From Strigops habroptila (taxonomy: Eukaryota; Chordata; Aves; Psittaciformes; Psittacidae), in assembly GCF_004027225.2 (NCBI RefSeq), contig NC_044282.2, positions 64,469,725 to 64,533,724 of the forward strand: a DNA stretch of 64,000 nt, given 5' to 3'. The notes beneath the pieces are model-generated. The model did not search any database, was not told where the DNA came from, and was given only the letters and a program-made list of their open reading frames with translations. Shown here in pieces: positions 24,701-51,200 of this stretch. The position numbers and the translations under genes are program-made. The number at the start of each line of letters is the position of its first letter. The stretch's first letter is position 1.

Positions 24701-27700
24701 TTCCAGTTTTTGTTTCCTGGTCTCCTTGTTCTGATTTCCTCCCTTTGCCAATCCAACTCTTCCTCATATTTTTGGGTTCCAGCTGGAGGGATCACTAAGT
24801 CCTCGAACAAAAAAAGTGGGTTTGTCTCCCTGTCTGCAATATAAGAACAAATGCTGCAGAGTGCTGTTTTGGTTGTTGTGATCAAAGTAGTTTAACTGCT
24901 AAAACTATAAGTTTCTATTAAACAAGAACAATAGCATAACCTGGCCTCACAGGAATTGGCAGGGGGAAGAATGACAAAAGGATTCTTTTCAATGTGGACA
25001 CCGCATCTCCTATTGCACTTTAAGAACTTGCTCCAAAATGCAGTCGTGCAAGTACTTCTCACTTGCTATTGCTGCTTTTCAAGCCACTAGTTCTTAGAAG
25101 TCCTTCAAACACTTAAAATGTATTATTAATGGCATGAGACAACTTATCTTTCCTTTTTTGCCTTATTCTCAGAAACAGTTAAATGCAATACTCGTGTTGT
25201 TCTGCTGGGGTTTTTTGTTAAAGTAAAATTTACAGTGAGGAAACTGAGGAATATTTCTCTAGAGTAAGCAAAAGCCAAAAGGAAGCTGCAGCACTACACA
25301 ATGCCCTGGGAGTACATGCCACTTCATGTCTTCATCCTAATACCTATCCCTCAGGACCTGGGAAGGATTTGGGAAGTAATGGGCCCCATTAACACTGAGG
25401 TTGCTTTATTTCAAATAACAATCATCATCTCTAAAATGAGCCTGCATCAGAAAGACATGCCATTCACAAACATGAGTTCAGATTTTTCAGTCATTTATGG
25501 AAGAATAATATCTATTGCTGTTCATATCATAGAATCATAGAATGGTTTGGGTTGGAAAGGACCTTAAGATCATCTAGTTCCAACCCCCTTGTCATGGGCA
25601 GGGACGCCTCATACTCTACCACATCACCCAAGGCTCTGTGCAGCCCGGCCTTAAACACTGCCAGGGATGGAGCATTTACTGCTTCTTTGGACAACCTGTT
25701 CCAGTACCTCACAGTAAGGAATTTCTTCCTTATATCTAACCTGAACTTCCCCTGTTTAAGTTTAAACCCATCACCACTTGAACTATCACTACAGCCCCTG
25801 AGATGAAGAGTCCCTGTCTGGCATCCAACATATAACACAGTCTAAAATGAATATTCAGCTATAGTTCAGAAACCAGAGCTAACAAAGTAGGATATTTTAA
25901 TAACCTAAATAAAAGTATGGTAGATATATGGCACAGGCATGCTGAGGACATACAGAAAGGCCAGAGTGATCTTCTGCCACAGATAATGAGAATGAATGGA
26001 AAACATTCAAAGCTATCAGACTGATTAGTACATTCTTCTCAAGGAGCTAACACAACTAGCAGCACAACCATGGAAATAGAAGAAATACCAATTTAAACTC
26101 CCTGGAGCCATCCATTATTAAGCAAGCAAAAGCAGAACAGGTGCTCTGAGGAGCAGCAGCAAACAGCAAGATGTAAAGAGGAGATGAACTTGATGTAAGC
26201 ATGAGCAATTTCTTATTTTTATTTGAAAGGGTAAACCAAAGACAACAGAGAATTTTGCCTGATAATATGTGCACAACAGAACTGGCTGCTGTGGTTTATT
26301 AACATTTAATATGGCCTCACTTCTTTTTGATTAAGTGCAGGGTAAAAACCAAACCCTCTTCTAACAGAACAGATCTCTTGAGAATATTCTTAGCTTTTGA
26401 GATGCAGATAAAACACAGGCATCACGTGTTTGGTAGGTACTCCCTAGAGGCACACTGATAGTGTATTTGTTACAGAGTGTTCTTTGTTAACACTTTGGTG
26501 TTCATCTATAATCCATTCCTACACCTTTGATTAATTATTGCATGATTAATAGGTGTGTAATATAGAAATACTGTTTTTAATCTTATGAACAAACAAGACT
26601 GAAAGGTGATTATGTGAGCTGTCTTTCTTTAAAGGTTTTAATATTTCTTTTTGTCTGTTATGACTTCTGATGCCATAAAAATTCATACTTTACTCTCTGT
26701 GGACAGAACTGCCAACCTTACATGAAGTTTTCTCTGAAAATAGCCTTTGCATTTTTGTAAAAACCAGATTTTTAGGAAACCCATGACTTGAGCAGAAGAA
26801 CAAAGAAAAAGCACTGAAGTCTATGCACCAATAAAAAGAATAGCCTATTTCATAAGCTAAAATATAACCATCAAGGTAGCACAGAAATGACACCAAAACC
26901 TTATTTTTACCTGTCCTTTAATACCCTTGTCCTTCAAAGCCTTTATGTCATCATGAGTCAGTTTTTGAGACTTTCCATCGTCAACTATGTTACGATTATC
27001 TGTACCTGCTTCTTTTGTTTCTAAAGGAAAAGGATATAGACTTGTAAAATCTCCCTCTAAATATCTTTAAGTTGGAGAAACATGATTTTAGTTTCACAGA
27101 AAGCAGACTTCTCAAGATTAAACCCACATGCTTCAGGGCCTTGCAAAATATTGCCTAAGCAATCAATGAAATGTAATATGTAGAATACACTTTAGTGTAT
27201 ATATATTCCCCCAAAAGAAAGGTCCGAATTTTCTCCCATATTAAAAAGCTTATTTGTTATAGGACTAGTGGAACAGCAGATCAAGACAAAACCATGCACT
27301 TTTACGACAGAAAGAATATAAGTAACATTAAGTTAACCAATGATTAATAGGAAGTTTTTCCACCATCTTTGGTATTATCAAAGAAACAAATTAATTTGAA
27401 TTAGTTTTTCCAAATGCCAACCGATCCTCTGCAATACCTGTGTTAGTCTCTTCCACCTCTTGCTTTGGCTGGAGGTTTCCACCACTGGTTACTTCGAAAG
27501 TAGTTCCATAAACATGTCCGATGGCATTATCCAAGTAGAACCACTGCTTCTCAAAAATTATTTTTCTGAAATAATACAAAAGTTGATGATATTAAAAGCA
27601 TTATTTTTACTATGTCTGAAACCCACAACAGTTGAAACTAAACTATAGCTTCACATATGCCATTTTTATCTATATCCTTGAAGAAAACCAAGACAAACAT

Positions 27701-30005
27701 AAGAAGTGAAATTAACCACAAACCCACATTTAACTGAAACTGGTTTGGAAAAAAACAAAGAACTTCAATTGAGCATACAGTAAGAAGAATTTTTTTTTTT
27801 TTCCAGTTCAAAAGAATTCTATAATGGCAGCTAAAACAAGGCACTTGAATTATAGAGTAACATTTGTGACAGACAACATCAGAACAAGGCAAGGAATGAA
27901 ATACATCTAAGCTGGGTCATACAGAATAGTGCAAAACGATCATAGAATGGTTTGGGTTGGAAGGGACCTTAAAGATCATCCAGTGGAACCTCGTGCCACA
28001 GGCAGGGACACCTTCCACTAGATCAGGTTGCTCCAAGCCCGGTCCAACCTGGCCTTGATGGGGCAGCCGTAACTTCTCTGGGCAACCTGTGCTAGTGTCT
28101 CACCACCCTCATAGTAAAGAATTTCCTCCTAATATCTAACCTAAATCTACCCTCTTTCAGTTTAAAGCCATTCCCCTTGATGAGCATAAACCTGTACTTT
28201 GCAGAGCTCCTTTGAAATAACATCTGACAAAAGACTATGAAGAAGAGAGCAGACAGTGTCTTGCAATACTAGAAACATTTAATACAAAAATTATCACTGT
28301 CATTTTGACTGCACTATGGGAGGTTTGCATTCTTCCTCCTTCACACAAAACTACATCCACGAAACCTTTATCTTTCAGGCCGACCTACAAAGGTTTCCTT
28401 ACTAACCAGGGAAATACCAATCCTGTCAAATGGAACAGGTACCAGTGTATATGCCACACTCACATTTGAATCAAAACTTATCATTAAGAGCTCTTACTCT
28501 GCTGATTAGACTCATCACTAATTCTGAAGCTAAGCAAAAAGGTTGAGTTCTTTGTTATTTCCAGTTTTCTACTGGCTGAAGAATGCAATTCATGCATATT
28601 CTTTGCATATGACATTACTTATAGCCCCAAGTACAATCCACAATTTAAATAAAGCATAAGAACAAAGTTCTGTCAGACATTACCAGGTTCTCTTCATACA
28701 AAATTAACATACTTGCTCACAGAGTCTATTAACCCCTGCCAACCCAGATCTTAAAATACTAATAAAAGTTCATAAAACTTGAAATTACTGGAAAGAATTA
28801 AGACAGATAAAAAACTGCATGCATGTATTCAAATTGTATTTTGACGACCATTCAAAACATAACATCCAACCACAGCTATTGTCACGTGTTATTGGACTGT
28901 CCCTACCCTCATCAGATTATAGAAAAGGAAAAATCAATGCAAAAGTTATTTAATTTCCTATGGCAATATTTACACTGACTTTTTTATTATTTCTTTTACG
29001 ATAAGAGTTTTAAACAAAAAGTGAAGAGGGACCCAACAAGCAGATCTTGGCAGTGCTCTGCAGGCTAACAGAGTTAACTACTTGATTCTGGTGCCAGATT
29101 CTACTGGTGAACATTAAGCCTGTCAGTAACCAGTATTCCCAAATCCCTAGGTCTGAGCTATGCCATTTTTAAACCAGTCTCATTCAAGCATAGTACCTTT
29201 AAAGCTCCATGCTACTGAATCAGATGTCTGGCCACATTACCCAACACTGACTTCTACACATTGGTCTATAAAATTGTCTGCTGCAATAGGTAGAGCCCAG
29301 GCTGTGTCCACTGATTACAGTATTTCCTGCTGGGGTGCAGGTGCTTCTTGCTATGCCACTTGGCCTAGGAAAAAGAAACAGGAAACCTTTCATAGCATTC
29401 TCTCCAAGGCAGTAACTACACAGAACTGACACCTAGCATCTTCCTACATTCTAACACCGACGAGAACACTGAAGCCGATCCCTATCAACAAGGCAGTGCT
29501 GCATCTTGCAGAAATCACATGCCACAGAAAGAGAAGTATGATAAAGACATGCTTTTCAGGCTGCTGCACCTTTTCTCCTCTTCAATCAACACCCGTTTGA
29601 CAATGAAAACACGAAACTATATTAAATAACCTCCATTTTCTTTACAACAAACGCAGCCAGGTGATCTTCCGGGTTGTTTTTCCTCACAGGAACTGAGGCA
29701 GCACTGAAATCTGTCACCTCAGCCTAGCGAGCCCGTTATTCCTGACTGCACAGCAGGGACCTGTGGGTCACAACGGAGAGACCCCCCTTCCCTCAAGCGG
29801 GGCCGCACAGCGACCACTGAAGCCGCCTCACGGGTGGGTGGGGGAAGGGAACACACAAACCTCGGCCGAGGGGGACACGCCAAGCTGCACGGAAAACCCC
29901 TCACCTCCGCCGTAACACGGGTACCGCTTTGAAGACATCATCCCGCTTCAGGACCGCGCAGTCCCCCTCACGAATACGCGATCGCAGGCTCGGCCCGTCC
30001 TCCAT
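15772..30005 (-). CDS. TRMT6: tRNA (adenine58-N1)-methyltransferase non-catalytic subunit TRM6
   Basis: Non-catalytic, tRNA-binding partner of TRMT61A; the heterotetramer makes m1A58 in the T-loop of tRNAs, including initiator Met-tRNA. Coding exons in transcript order: 30005-29905, 27565-27438, 27020-26911, 23751-23660, 23576-23493, 22329-22205, 20946-20582, 20365-20280, 17148-17046, 16960-16874, 15945-15772. They sum to 1455 nt (484 aa; human 497) with matching phases. Recognised blocks are FEKQWFYLDNAIGHVYGT, KALKDKGIKGQ, the lysine run near 139-144, TCAGLVLGAVMERMGG, YPGGGPVRAATSCFGFPK, VVYCQYKE and PDRSHPKLTMSGGGGYLLSG. Exon 7 carries a low-complexity acidic linker, poorly conserved with human. 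The C-terminal tail is shorter than in human. The start lies in the divergent CpG island shared with MCM8. Confidence 0.97.
15946..16873 (-). other. TRMT6 intron 10
   Basis: Ordinary GT...AG intron on the minus strand. The open frames seen here on the plus strand (about 15794-16281 and 16530-16751) overlap or follow the last exon in antisense and look like chance. No repeat recognised. Confidence 0.65.
17149..20279 (-). other. TRMT6 intron 8
   Basis: A 3.1-kb AT-rich intron. It contains a purine-rich tract at about 18247-18296, G-rich on the plus strand and so C-rich in the TRMT6 transcript. I recognise no transposable element or RNA gene in the rest. Confidence 0.65.
20947..23492 (-). other. 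TRMT6 introns 5 and 6
   Basis: Intronic on both sides of exon 6 (22205-22329). AT-rich, with no recognised repeat or RNA gene and only short chance open frames. Confidence 0.65.
23752..26910 (-). other. TRMT6 intron 3
   Basis: A 3.2-kb intron. It holds a sense CR1 at 25526-25826 and, at about 24430-24800, a pyrimidine-rich block with a 159-codon open frame on the plus strand. That frame resembles no family I know. Nothing else is recognisable. Confidence 0.65.
25526..25826 (-). mobile_element. CR1 LINE 3' fragment in TRMT6 intron 3
   Basis: Starts at the tail 'atcatagaatcatagaatgg' and continues through 'cactgccagggatggagc' to 'gagtccctgtctggcatcc'. It is in sense orientation to TRMT6. Its wording (catactctaccacatcaccc, ttggacaacctgttccag) differs from the other copies, suggesting a different and older CR1 subfamily. 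Confidence 0.92.
27566..29904 (-). other. TRMT6 intron 1
   Basis: First intron of TRMT6, between the CpG-island exon and FEKQWFYLDN exon 2. It contains one CR1 copy (27939-28180). From 28180 to 29900 I see no repeat, RNA gene or exon. Confidence 0.75.
27939..28180 (-). mobile_element. CR1 LINE 3' fragment in TRMT6 intron 1
   Basis: Reads from 'atcatagaatggtttggg' through 'gtccaacctggccttgatgg' to 'tttaaagccattccccttga'. It is sense to TRMT6. About ten bases are missing at 'ggccttgatggggcagcc', where 'aacacttccaggg' normally stands. Confidence 0.93.
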
Positions 30006-30044
30006 CGCCGCCGCTCGTAAGCGCCACACCGCAGAGGCGGCCAC

Positions 30045-30056
30045 TGCGCATGCGCA
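30045..30056. promoter_or_regulatory. NRF1 palindromic site
   Basis: TGCGCATGCGCA is a perfect NRF1 consensus palindrome. It lies 40 bp upstream of the TRMT6 start codon, in the region expected to hold its transcription start. Confidence 0.75.
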
Positions 30057-30140
30057 CGCGCATATTGAAGGCGGAGCAGCGCAAGCCGAGGCGAAGGGCG
30101 AGTGGGTGGGGCGAGGCCGCCTCGGAAGGGAAAGAGGAAG

Positions 30141-30145
30141 CCAAT
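30141..30145 (+). promoter_or_regulatory. CCAAT box
   Basis: CCAAT within GAAGCCAATGAGAG fits the NF-Y consensus and lies between the two divergent starts. A second box in reverse orientation follows 55 bp downstream. Confidence 0.55.
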
Positions 30146-30200
30146 GAGAGCGGGCGAGCTACGCCCTCTACTCCATGGCGACGCTATATGCTCCCTCCGG

Positions 30201-30205
30201 ATTGG
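30201..30205 (-). promoter_or_regulatory. CCAAT box, reverse orientation
   Basis: ATTGG within CGGATTGGCTGC reads GCAGCCAATCCG on the other strand, a good NF-Y match. It is about 26 bp upstream of the E2F-type site. Confidence 0.6.
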
Positions 30206-30230
30206 CTGCAGCGTCGGAAGGGGTGTATGG

Positions 30231-30238
30231 GCGCCAAA
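30231..30238. promoter_or_regulatory. E2F-type site upstream of MCM8
   Basis: GCGCCAAA is the reverse complement of the E2F consensus TTTGGCGC. It stands next to the putative MCM8 start region, as expected for a replication or repair gene induced at G1/S. Confidence 0.6.
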
Positions 30239-30249
30239 ACAGAGTTTTG

Positions 30250-30430
30250 AGGGGGCGGAGGCTTCCCTGTCTTCTCGGGGGCGCTCGGCGCTGTTGTTTC
30301 CTCCCCTCAGCGCCGAGGCCGCTCAGCGGGGCTCCTCTTTGCCTCCCCGGGCCCTGTGGTAGGGAGAGGTCGGCCGGATCTTCTGCAGGGCCACCGTGAT
30401 CCCTCAGGGCCTTCATTCGTAGCAAAGCAG
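30250..30430 (+). other. MCM8: MCM8 5' non-coding leader exon (putative)
   Basis: A GT donor at 30431 (AAGCAG|GTGAAC) and an acceptor ending at 30515 (TCTCGGCTCAG) would define an 85-bp intron just before the coding exon. The left end near 30250 is only a guess from the promoter motifs. Confidence 0.45.
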
Positions 30431-30544
30431 GTGAACATCCCCCCCCCGGCCCCGGCAATTGACTCTAATTTAGGTTGAATTTCTTCTGGTAACACTTCTG
30501 TTTCTCTCGGCTCAGTTTGCTGGCGCATCCCCAAGCCGAGTCAG

Positions 30545-45719
<15,175 letters not shown>

Positions 45720-46180
45720 AAAGAGCCGCTGTGCTAGACTTCTTTGAGACATAAGTGTTGCACCTGCAATGGACTCATGGCCCTGCAGCAGCAAAGCACA
45801 CTGAACTGCAGCCTAGCACAGCAGTGGAGGCGCTGTTGCTTACTGAGGTGTGAGATCCCCTTTCAGAAACTAAGGGTGCCCAGAGGCCAGCTTCGAGCTG
45901 TTGTAGGACAAACTGACATCTAGTGTTGCTACTTGACACATCCTAGACGTCTGCTAAAGGATGTGAGACCACCGTGTACTTCACCATCCTTGAGGAGTGG
46001 GAAATGTATTTTGTATTGACATGATTGCAGTACCATCACAGATCTTAATTCTGTAAGAAACATTGGAGCCACCACCTTAAAACCAGAAATCTTTCATTAG
46101 AAGATCTGAGTTGTATTTTTAGCACTGTAGTTCATTAGAGGAATTTAAACTATGGAAATACGGCCAAAAAGTTGGGAAGC

Positions 46181-46230
46181 TTCATGTTGAGACAACAGAG
46201 TTGTTGAGTTTCAACATGAAACTCAACAGT
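46181..46230 (+). other. MCM8: Two overlapping hairpins in the MCM8 3' UTR
   Basis: Arm 46181-46190 (TTCATGTTGA) pairs perfectly with 46211-46220 (TCAACATGAA). Separately, 46202-46213 pairs perfectly with 46217-46228 around a three-base loop. The two stems share bases 46211-46220 and so cannot form together in one RNA. The element lies about 460 bases after the MCM8 stop. Confidence 0.7.
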
Positions 46231-46409
46231 TTCGGAGCTGTTTGGAAGCACTGCCTTATTGAAACTGACCTGATTTCTGTTTGGCTGCTCTGTAGTTATT
46301 GGTCTTTGTAGATGAGATTTTTATTTGAAATGTAAGTCTGATATAAGAAAATATCCTTATTGCCCTATTTAATTTGTAAAATGGCAATTGGCTTTTGTTT
46401 ATGTCTTTC

Positions 46410-46415
46410 ATTAAA
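46410..46415 (+). terminator. MCM8 polyadenylation signal ATTAAA
   Basis: ATTAAA occurs about 690 bases after the MCM8 stop and is the first good hexamer in an AT-rich region. The downstream sequence is moderately T-rich. No canonical AATAAA was seen earlier in the 3' UTR. Confidence 0.6.
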
Positions 46416-46429
46416 CTTTATATATGAGA

Positions 46430-47460
46430 AATCCATGATTTAAGTGTTACCCAGTGACAGTGCGTGCTGGTGTAGGTGTTAATGGCATCTTTATGTCATG
46501 GGAACATGCTATTTATATATCTGTGTCATGGAAATATAAATAACATATTATTTATGCCCCATCCCTGGCAGTGTTCAAGGCCAGGCTGGATGGGGCCTTG
46601 AGCAACCTGTTCTAGTAGAAGCTGTCCCTGTCCACGGCAGTGGGGTTAGTATTGAATGATCTTTAAGGTCCCACCCCAAACCATTCTGTGATTTTTATGA
46701 CAACTCTATCACATAAATAACGCTTCTTCCTGCCACAGAAGAATGTGTGTTCCGCAAGAGTAAAGTGCTGAATGTTTCCTGACCCTTATGAAATCAGAAT
46801 CGTGGTCTAGTGCAGTAAAATGGCAGCTGGGAAGCTTTCAGCGTAAGTATCCTTCTGGATGGCAGCACAATCCTCACCCACTCCTCCTGCTTCTCTATCA
46901 TCAGCAAACTTGCTGCTGGTGCACCCCTTCCAGTGCCCGAGTTGTGTTCTTCAACTCCTGCCTTCACCCTCCACATTTAAAAAGGAAAAAAGCAAATGTA
47001 TCTGCCTGATGTGGCAAATGGGTTAATAAATTAACAGTCACACACATTTTAGCTGCTTTTTCTACATTCTTTGGGGCAGCTGTGAAATAGAGTTAAATAT
47101 CCTACATGCCATTGGTTTTCTTGGGTTTTAAGGACCTCCATTTGTTTTACTGGCTGCTGTGTGTAACTAATGCTGATTAAATACCTGGGGCTCGAACCCT
47201 CCCTGGGCGATAAACTGATGCCAGAACTGAACACCACCACCACCGCTTCGCACCGGCAGGGAGAGTGGGCAGGCAGGCGCAGGCCTCGCAATCAAACCAA
47301 TGGCTGCACCTGGAAAAGTAAACTCTTCCTCCTCCTTGAGCTAAAGTAAACGTGGGTGAGGGAGGGCGAAGAGCGAGCACAAGAAACTACTTGGTTCCCC
47401 TGAGAAGTCTCTCACGGTAAAACCAACCTTCGCCTTCAACCCCTGAGAGAACAGCAGCAC
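46430..47460. other. MCM8-CRLS1 intergenic region
   Basis: About 1 kb with a 140-bp CR1 end (46555-46698). Otherwise I see no gene; the open frames on both strands at 46788-47380 look like chance. From about 47460 it becomes CpG-rich toward CRLS1. Confidence 0.65.
46555..46698 (+). mobile_element. CR1 LINE 3' end, short
   Basis: Only the last 140 bases: 'atgccccatccctggcagtg', 'aggctggatggggccttg', 'tctttaaggtcccacccc', and a tail 'ccattctgtgatttttatga'. Plus orientation. Confidence 0.9.
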
Positions 47461-48260
47461 AGAGCCGCCCGCCGTGAGGACCGGACTGACGCCGGGCAGC
47501 CGCCCGCCATGCCGCCATGGACGCCGCCGCCCGCGGGCCCCCGGGGGAGAGCTGTAACCGGCGGGTATGTCGTTAAGCGGCGGAAAACCCGTTTTCTCTG
47601 TATTTCTCCCCATTTCTCACGGCTGCGATTTACTCTTTAACTCAGCCACCGCACCCCCCCCAGGCGGCAGCCTGCCGTAAAGCGCGCGGCGCGGCGGCGC
47701 TGCCGTAAAAAGTCGCGCCTTCCCCTCCACGCCCCCCTGCCTCGCCGCACACGCACGGCCCGCGGCTCGTCCCCCTGTCCCCGAGCCCCCGCCCGGCTGC
47801 CGGGGCGGCGGATGGCGCGGGCGGCGGGAGGCCGCTCGCTCCCGCGGGCAGGGCCGCAGCGCGCCTAGGCCCCGCGGGCACGCTCCACCCCGCACCATGC
47901 TGGCCGCCGCTTGGCTGGGCAGGGGGTTCTGGGGGCTCCTCCGCAGCGCGGGGCGGAGGCGGCCGGGCGGTGGCGGCGCAAGGCCTCTGGTCAGCCGGCT
48001 CGGAGCGGCGGAGGGGCGCGGCGGGGGTGTGGGCGGCCGCCGCCATGGCAACAGCGGCGTGTTCGGCTGGGCGGCGGGCGGCGGGGCTCCGGCGAGGTGG
48101 TGGCGGCAGCCCCAGCGGCTGCTGCGGGAGCCCGCCGCCGCCTGGCGCCTCCTCAGCGGCGGGGCCGCCCCACCGGAGCCCCCCCGGGAGCGGCGTGTGG
48201 CGGGGCGGTACGCCGAGCTGGTACGTGACACGGCGGGGAGCGCTCGTAACCCCGGTGCGG
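47460..48260. promoter_or_regulatory. CpG island and promoter of CRLS1
   Basis: Very GC-rich and CpG-rich, TATA-less block around the first CRLS1 exon. It lies downstream of a gene on the same strand, so the promoter is independent. Long open frames on the minus strand here are by-products of the base composition. Confidence 0.75.
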
Positions 48261-51200
48261 GTGGGAACGGGTGGGTTTGCCCGGAGTTGGAGCTCCGGGG
48301 GGGCTCTGCGGGTCTCTATCGGCGGCGCGTTGTCCCTGGGAAGGCTGAGTTAATGTTTAGCAGCTCGGGGACGTGTCCGTGTGTCTTGCGCAAACGGCAG
48401 GTTGCTTTCAGGAGCTTACAAAGGCCGGTTTAACTTAAAGTGTGAGTTTATCTTGATTAATCCTGTTACGTACCAAGTCGGGGTTTGCCTTCTTGGCATG
48501 AAGTTTTTGCTTTCTCGCTTTACAGTATGAAAACCCCTGGACCATCCCAAACATACTGTCAATGGCAAGAATGGGTTTGGCGCCAGTTTTGGGCTATTTG
48601 ATCGTTGAAGAAAACTTCAGTGTTGCACTGGGTGTCTTCGTTTTGGCTGGTGTGACGGATTTGGTATGTGTGCATTGGTTTGGAAGTACGGTGAGGATAG
48701 CAGGGGGTTACGATGTCCAATTGGCATGCATTGAAATTCAGATTCCAATGCAGAGTGGAAATGAATAATACGGATAGTTTTTATATTAGTTGTTTTCTAT
48801 ATATGTCCTTGGCAACATTGTGAAGGGAGCTTGGAGGTGCCCAAACGGGACTTAGTGCTATTGGAGCAAGGGGAATGAATATAAAGGTTCCCCGACCCAG
48901 CCTCAGGTGGGCATTCTTCAGTCAGTGCTTATGCATTGATGGTCCGTTACTATGCGCAGGCATCCCTGGTCCACCCATCATGACAATAATTGTGTGAATT
49001 TTAGAACATTGGTCACTCTCTTTTCCTTTTTCTCCTTTTAAAAAATATTATTTAATAATCAGAATTGAATATGCTCAGAGGCTTCCAGAATCTGGAATGC
49101 TATGTGAAAAAAAGCATGAAATATCAGCTAAAGGTATTTCATTTTAAACTAGCTGTATTATGTGAAGTTGTTCATGAAATACCTCTGTGTATAGCCTGTA
49201 TAAGCTATTTTTATTCTTAGTTTTCTAACAGAAACCTGAACTTTGTTTTTCCAGTTGGATGGATTTATTGCACGGAACTGGGCTAATCAGAAATCAGCTT
49301 TGGGAAGTGCTCTCGATCCTCTGGCTGATAAAATTCTCATCAGTGTGCTCTACATAAGCCTGACTTGTACAAATCTTATCCCAGGTGAGAAAACGTCAAT
49401 TGCATGTACTGTATAAGGTAAAGAAGCTGATCTTATGTGTAGTGTTTCTGGTAGGAAAACTATGGCTTGGAACTTTTGCTTTGTCAATTACACTTTGTTA
49501 TTTGCTTCTGTCAAATACTTAAAAACCACACCTCACACCCCCAGTAGACCTCACAGAAAGCATGTGCTGCCATATACAAAACCAACTAGTATATACTGCC
49601 ATTTTAAAATGTATTTCTTTAATGCAGTAATAGTAGCTATAACAAAAATTTTCTCATGGACTGGATTGTTTTAAGACTTCAGATTAAAACCTTTCAGAAG
49701 TCATGGTAAAAATCTTCAGTCACGCATAAAACTTGTTCAGAAGAACTTGAGAGTGGTTATCTCTTGCTTCGTATTTTGTGCTCTTTTTTTGTTTTAATCA
49801 TGCACATGATTTTTCACTAGATCCTGTTGGCTTGGTTTTTCAGTTCCCCTTACTTCCATGATTATTCTGAGGGATGTAGCGCTCATTGCTGCTGTTTTTT
49901 ATGTGCGATACAAAACTCTTTCTCCACCGGTAAGTGTATAGCATTAAACAGAACTGTATGAACATGTAATCACTGTATTTTTATTAAATCTTTTGGATTT
50001 TTACAAATATAAAAAAAGGTTAATAAGCCTTCAACAAAGTTGTAACCGAAAGATTTTAATCTTGAGACTTGATGGTGGCTCATAACTTGGGTGGTTAACC
50101 TCAGATGTAGTGCTGTGCTTGTTCTCTCACCACATATATTTGGAAGCAGAACAATAGTTCATGAAATAGGTTTCATAAAGATGAGTCAGAGCTACTGATT
50201 TTTTCCTGTGTCTGATGTGCAATAAGTCGTATAAAATTTATTTTTACTTTTTTCCTGTGTATAATATGTAGTAAATAATACAAGAGCAGAAGCAGTGTAA
50301 TTTTTTAGTGCTACAGTAGGCTTTTCTGTGTTGTGTGAAGAAGTATATCAAATCGAATGTACTAAATTGACTTTTTTCCCCCCTCTTTTTCTCACCCAAC
50401 AGAGAACACTCAGTAGGTATTTTAACCCCTGTTATGCGACTGCCCAACTAAAACCAACATTCATTAGTAAGGTAAGAGTAGTAACTAACTCCTCAGTACT
50501 TGGGGTGGTATGTAGTTTGGAGGGAGGGGGCTGTTTCCTACTACCTGAGTGCAGTTTCAAAATAGCACCAACCAATTTGGAGGCATTTTACATCCTGAAA
50601 GATTTTCAGCTATGCTCTGTCAGAGTGCATGCTAATTTTGAGTGTATATAGTTCAGTTGAATATATATATGTGTATAGGTCATTAAAAGAGGCTCCTAAA
50701 TACATTTTCTGTATATAGACTAATACTTAAACCAGTAATAAAAGTGTCTGTTTGTATTCCTTGCATAGTACACGTCTTCATTTTGGTCACGTTTCCTATT
50801 TTGCTTTTATCAGATGAACACAGCGGTTCAGCTAATTTTGGTGGCAGCTTCTTTAGCAGCTCCTGTTTTCAATTATGTGGACAGCATATATCTGCAGACA
50901 TTATGGTAACTTATTTCTTTGCTTGTTTGTTTTGTTTTGGTTTTTTCAGATAATCTACTCCTAAAGAAACTGGCAATTAAGATTAATTGTGTGGAACAAA
51001 AAACCTGTGCAGAGATGACATAATAGACCCATATGCCTGAATTTTTTACACATTTATTCCTAAGTGGCACAGGAGCTAGATATTTATTGGTACTTAATTC
51101 ACTATACAAGCGAAAAGTACTCAAATGAAGCTAGTTAAGATCCAGGAATAATAGCTGAGAAACAAGTCTTCAGAATAGGCAGATTTCAGATTAATAGAAA

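Larger units (their letters stand above)
29880..30450. promoter_or_regulatory. Divergent CpG-island promoter of TRMT6 and MCM8
   Basis: A CpG-rich, TATA-less block separates the TRMT6 start codon (30005, minus) from the MCM8 leader (about 30250-30430, plus). It contains an NRF1 palindrome, two CCAAT boxes in opposite orientation and an E2F-type site. TRMT6 and MCM8 are also head to head in human, so the arrangement is conserved. Confidence 0.85.

Noticed and set aside
47617-48231. 204-codon open frame antisense to CRLS1 exon 1
   Set aside because: It is proline, arginine and alanine rich, overlaps the CpG island and the well-supported CRLS1 exon, and matches no family. High GC content removes stop codons on both strands.
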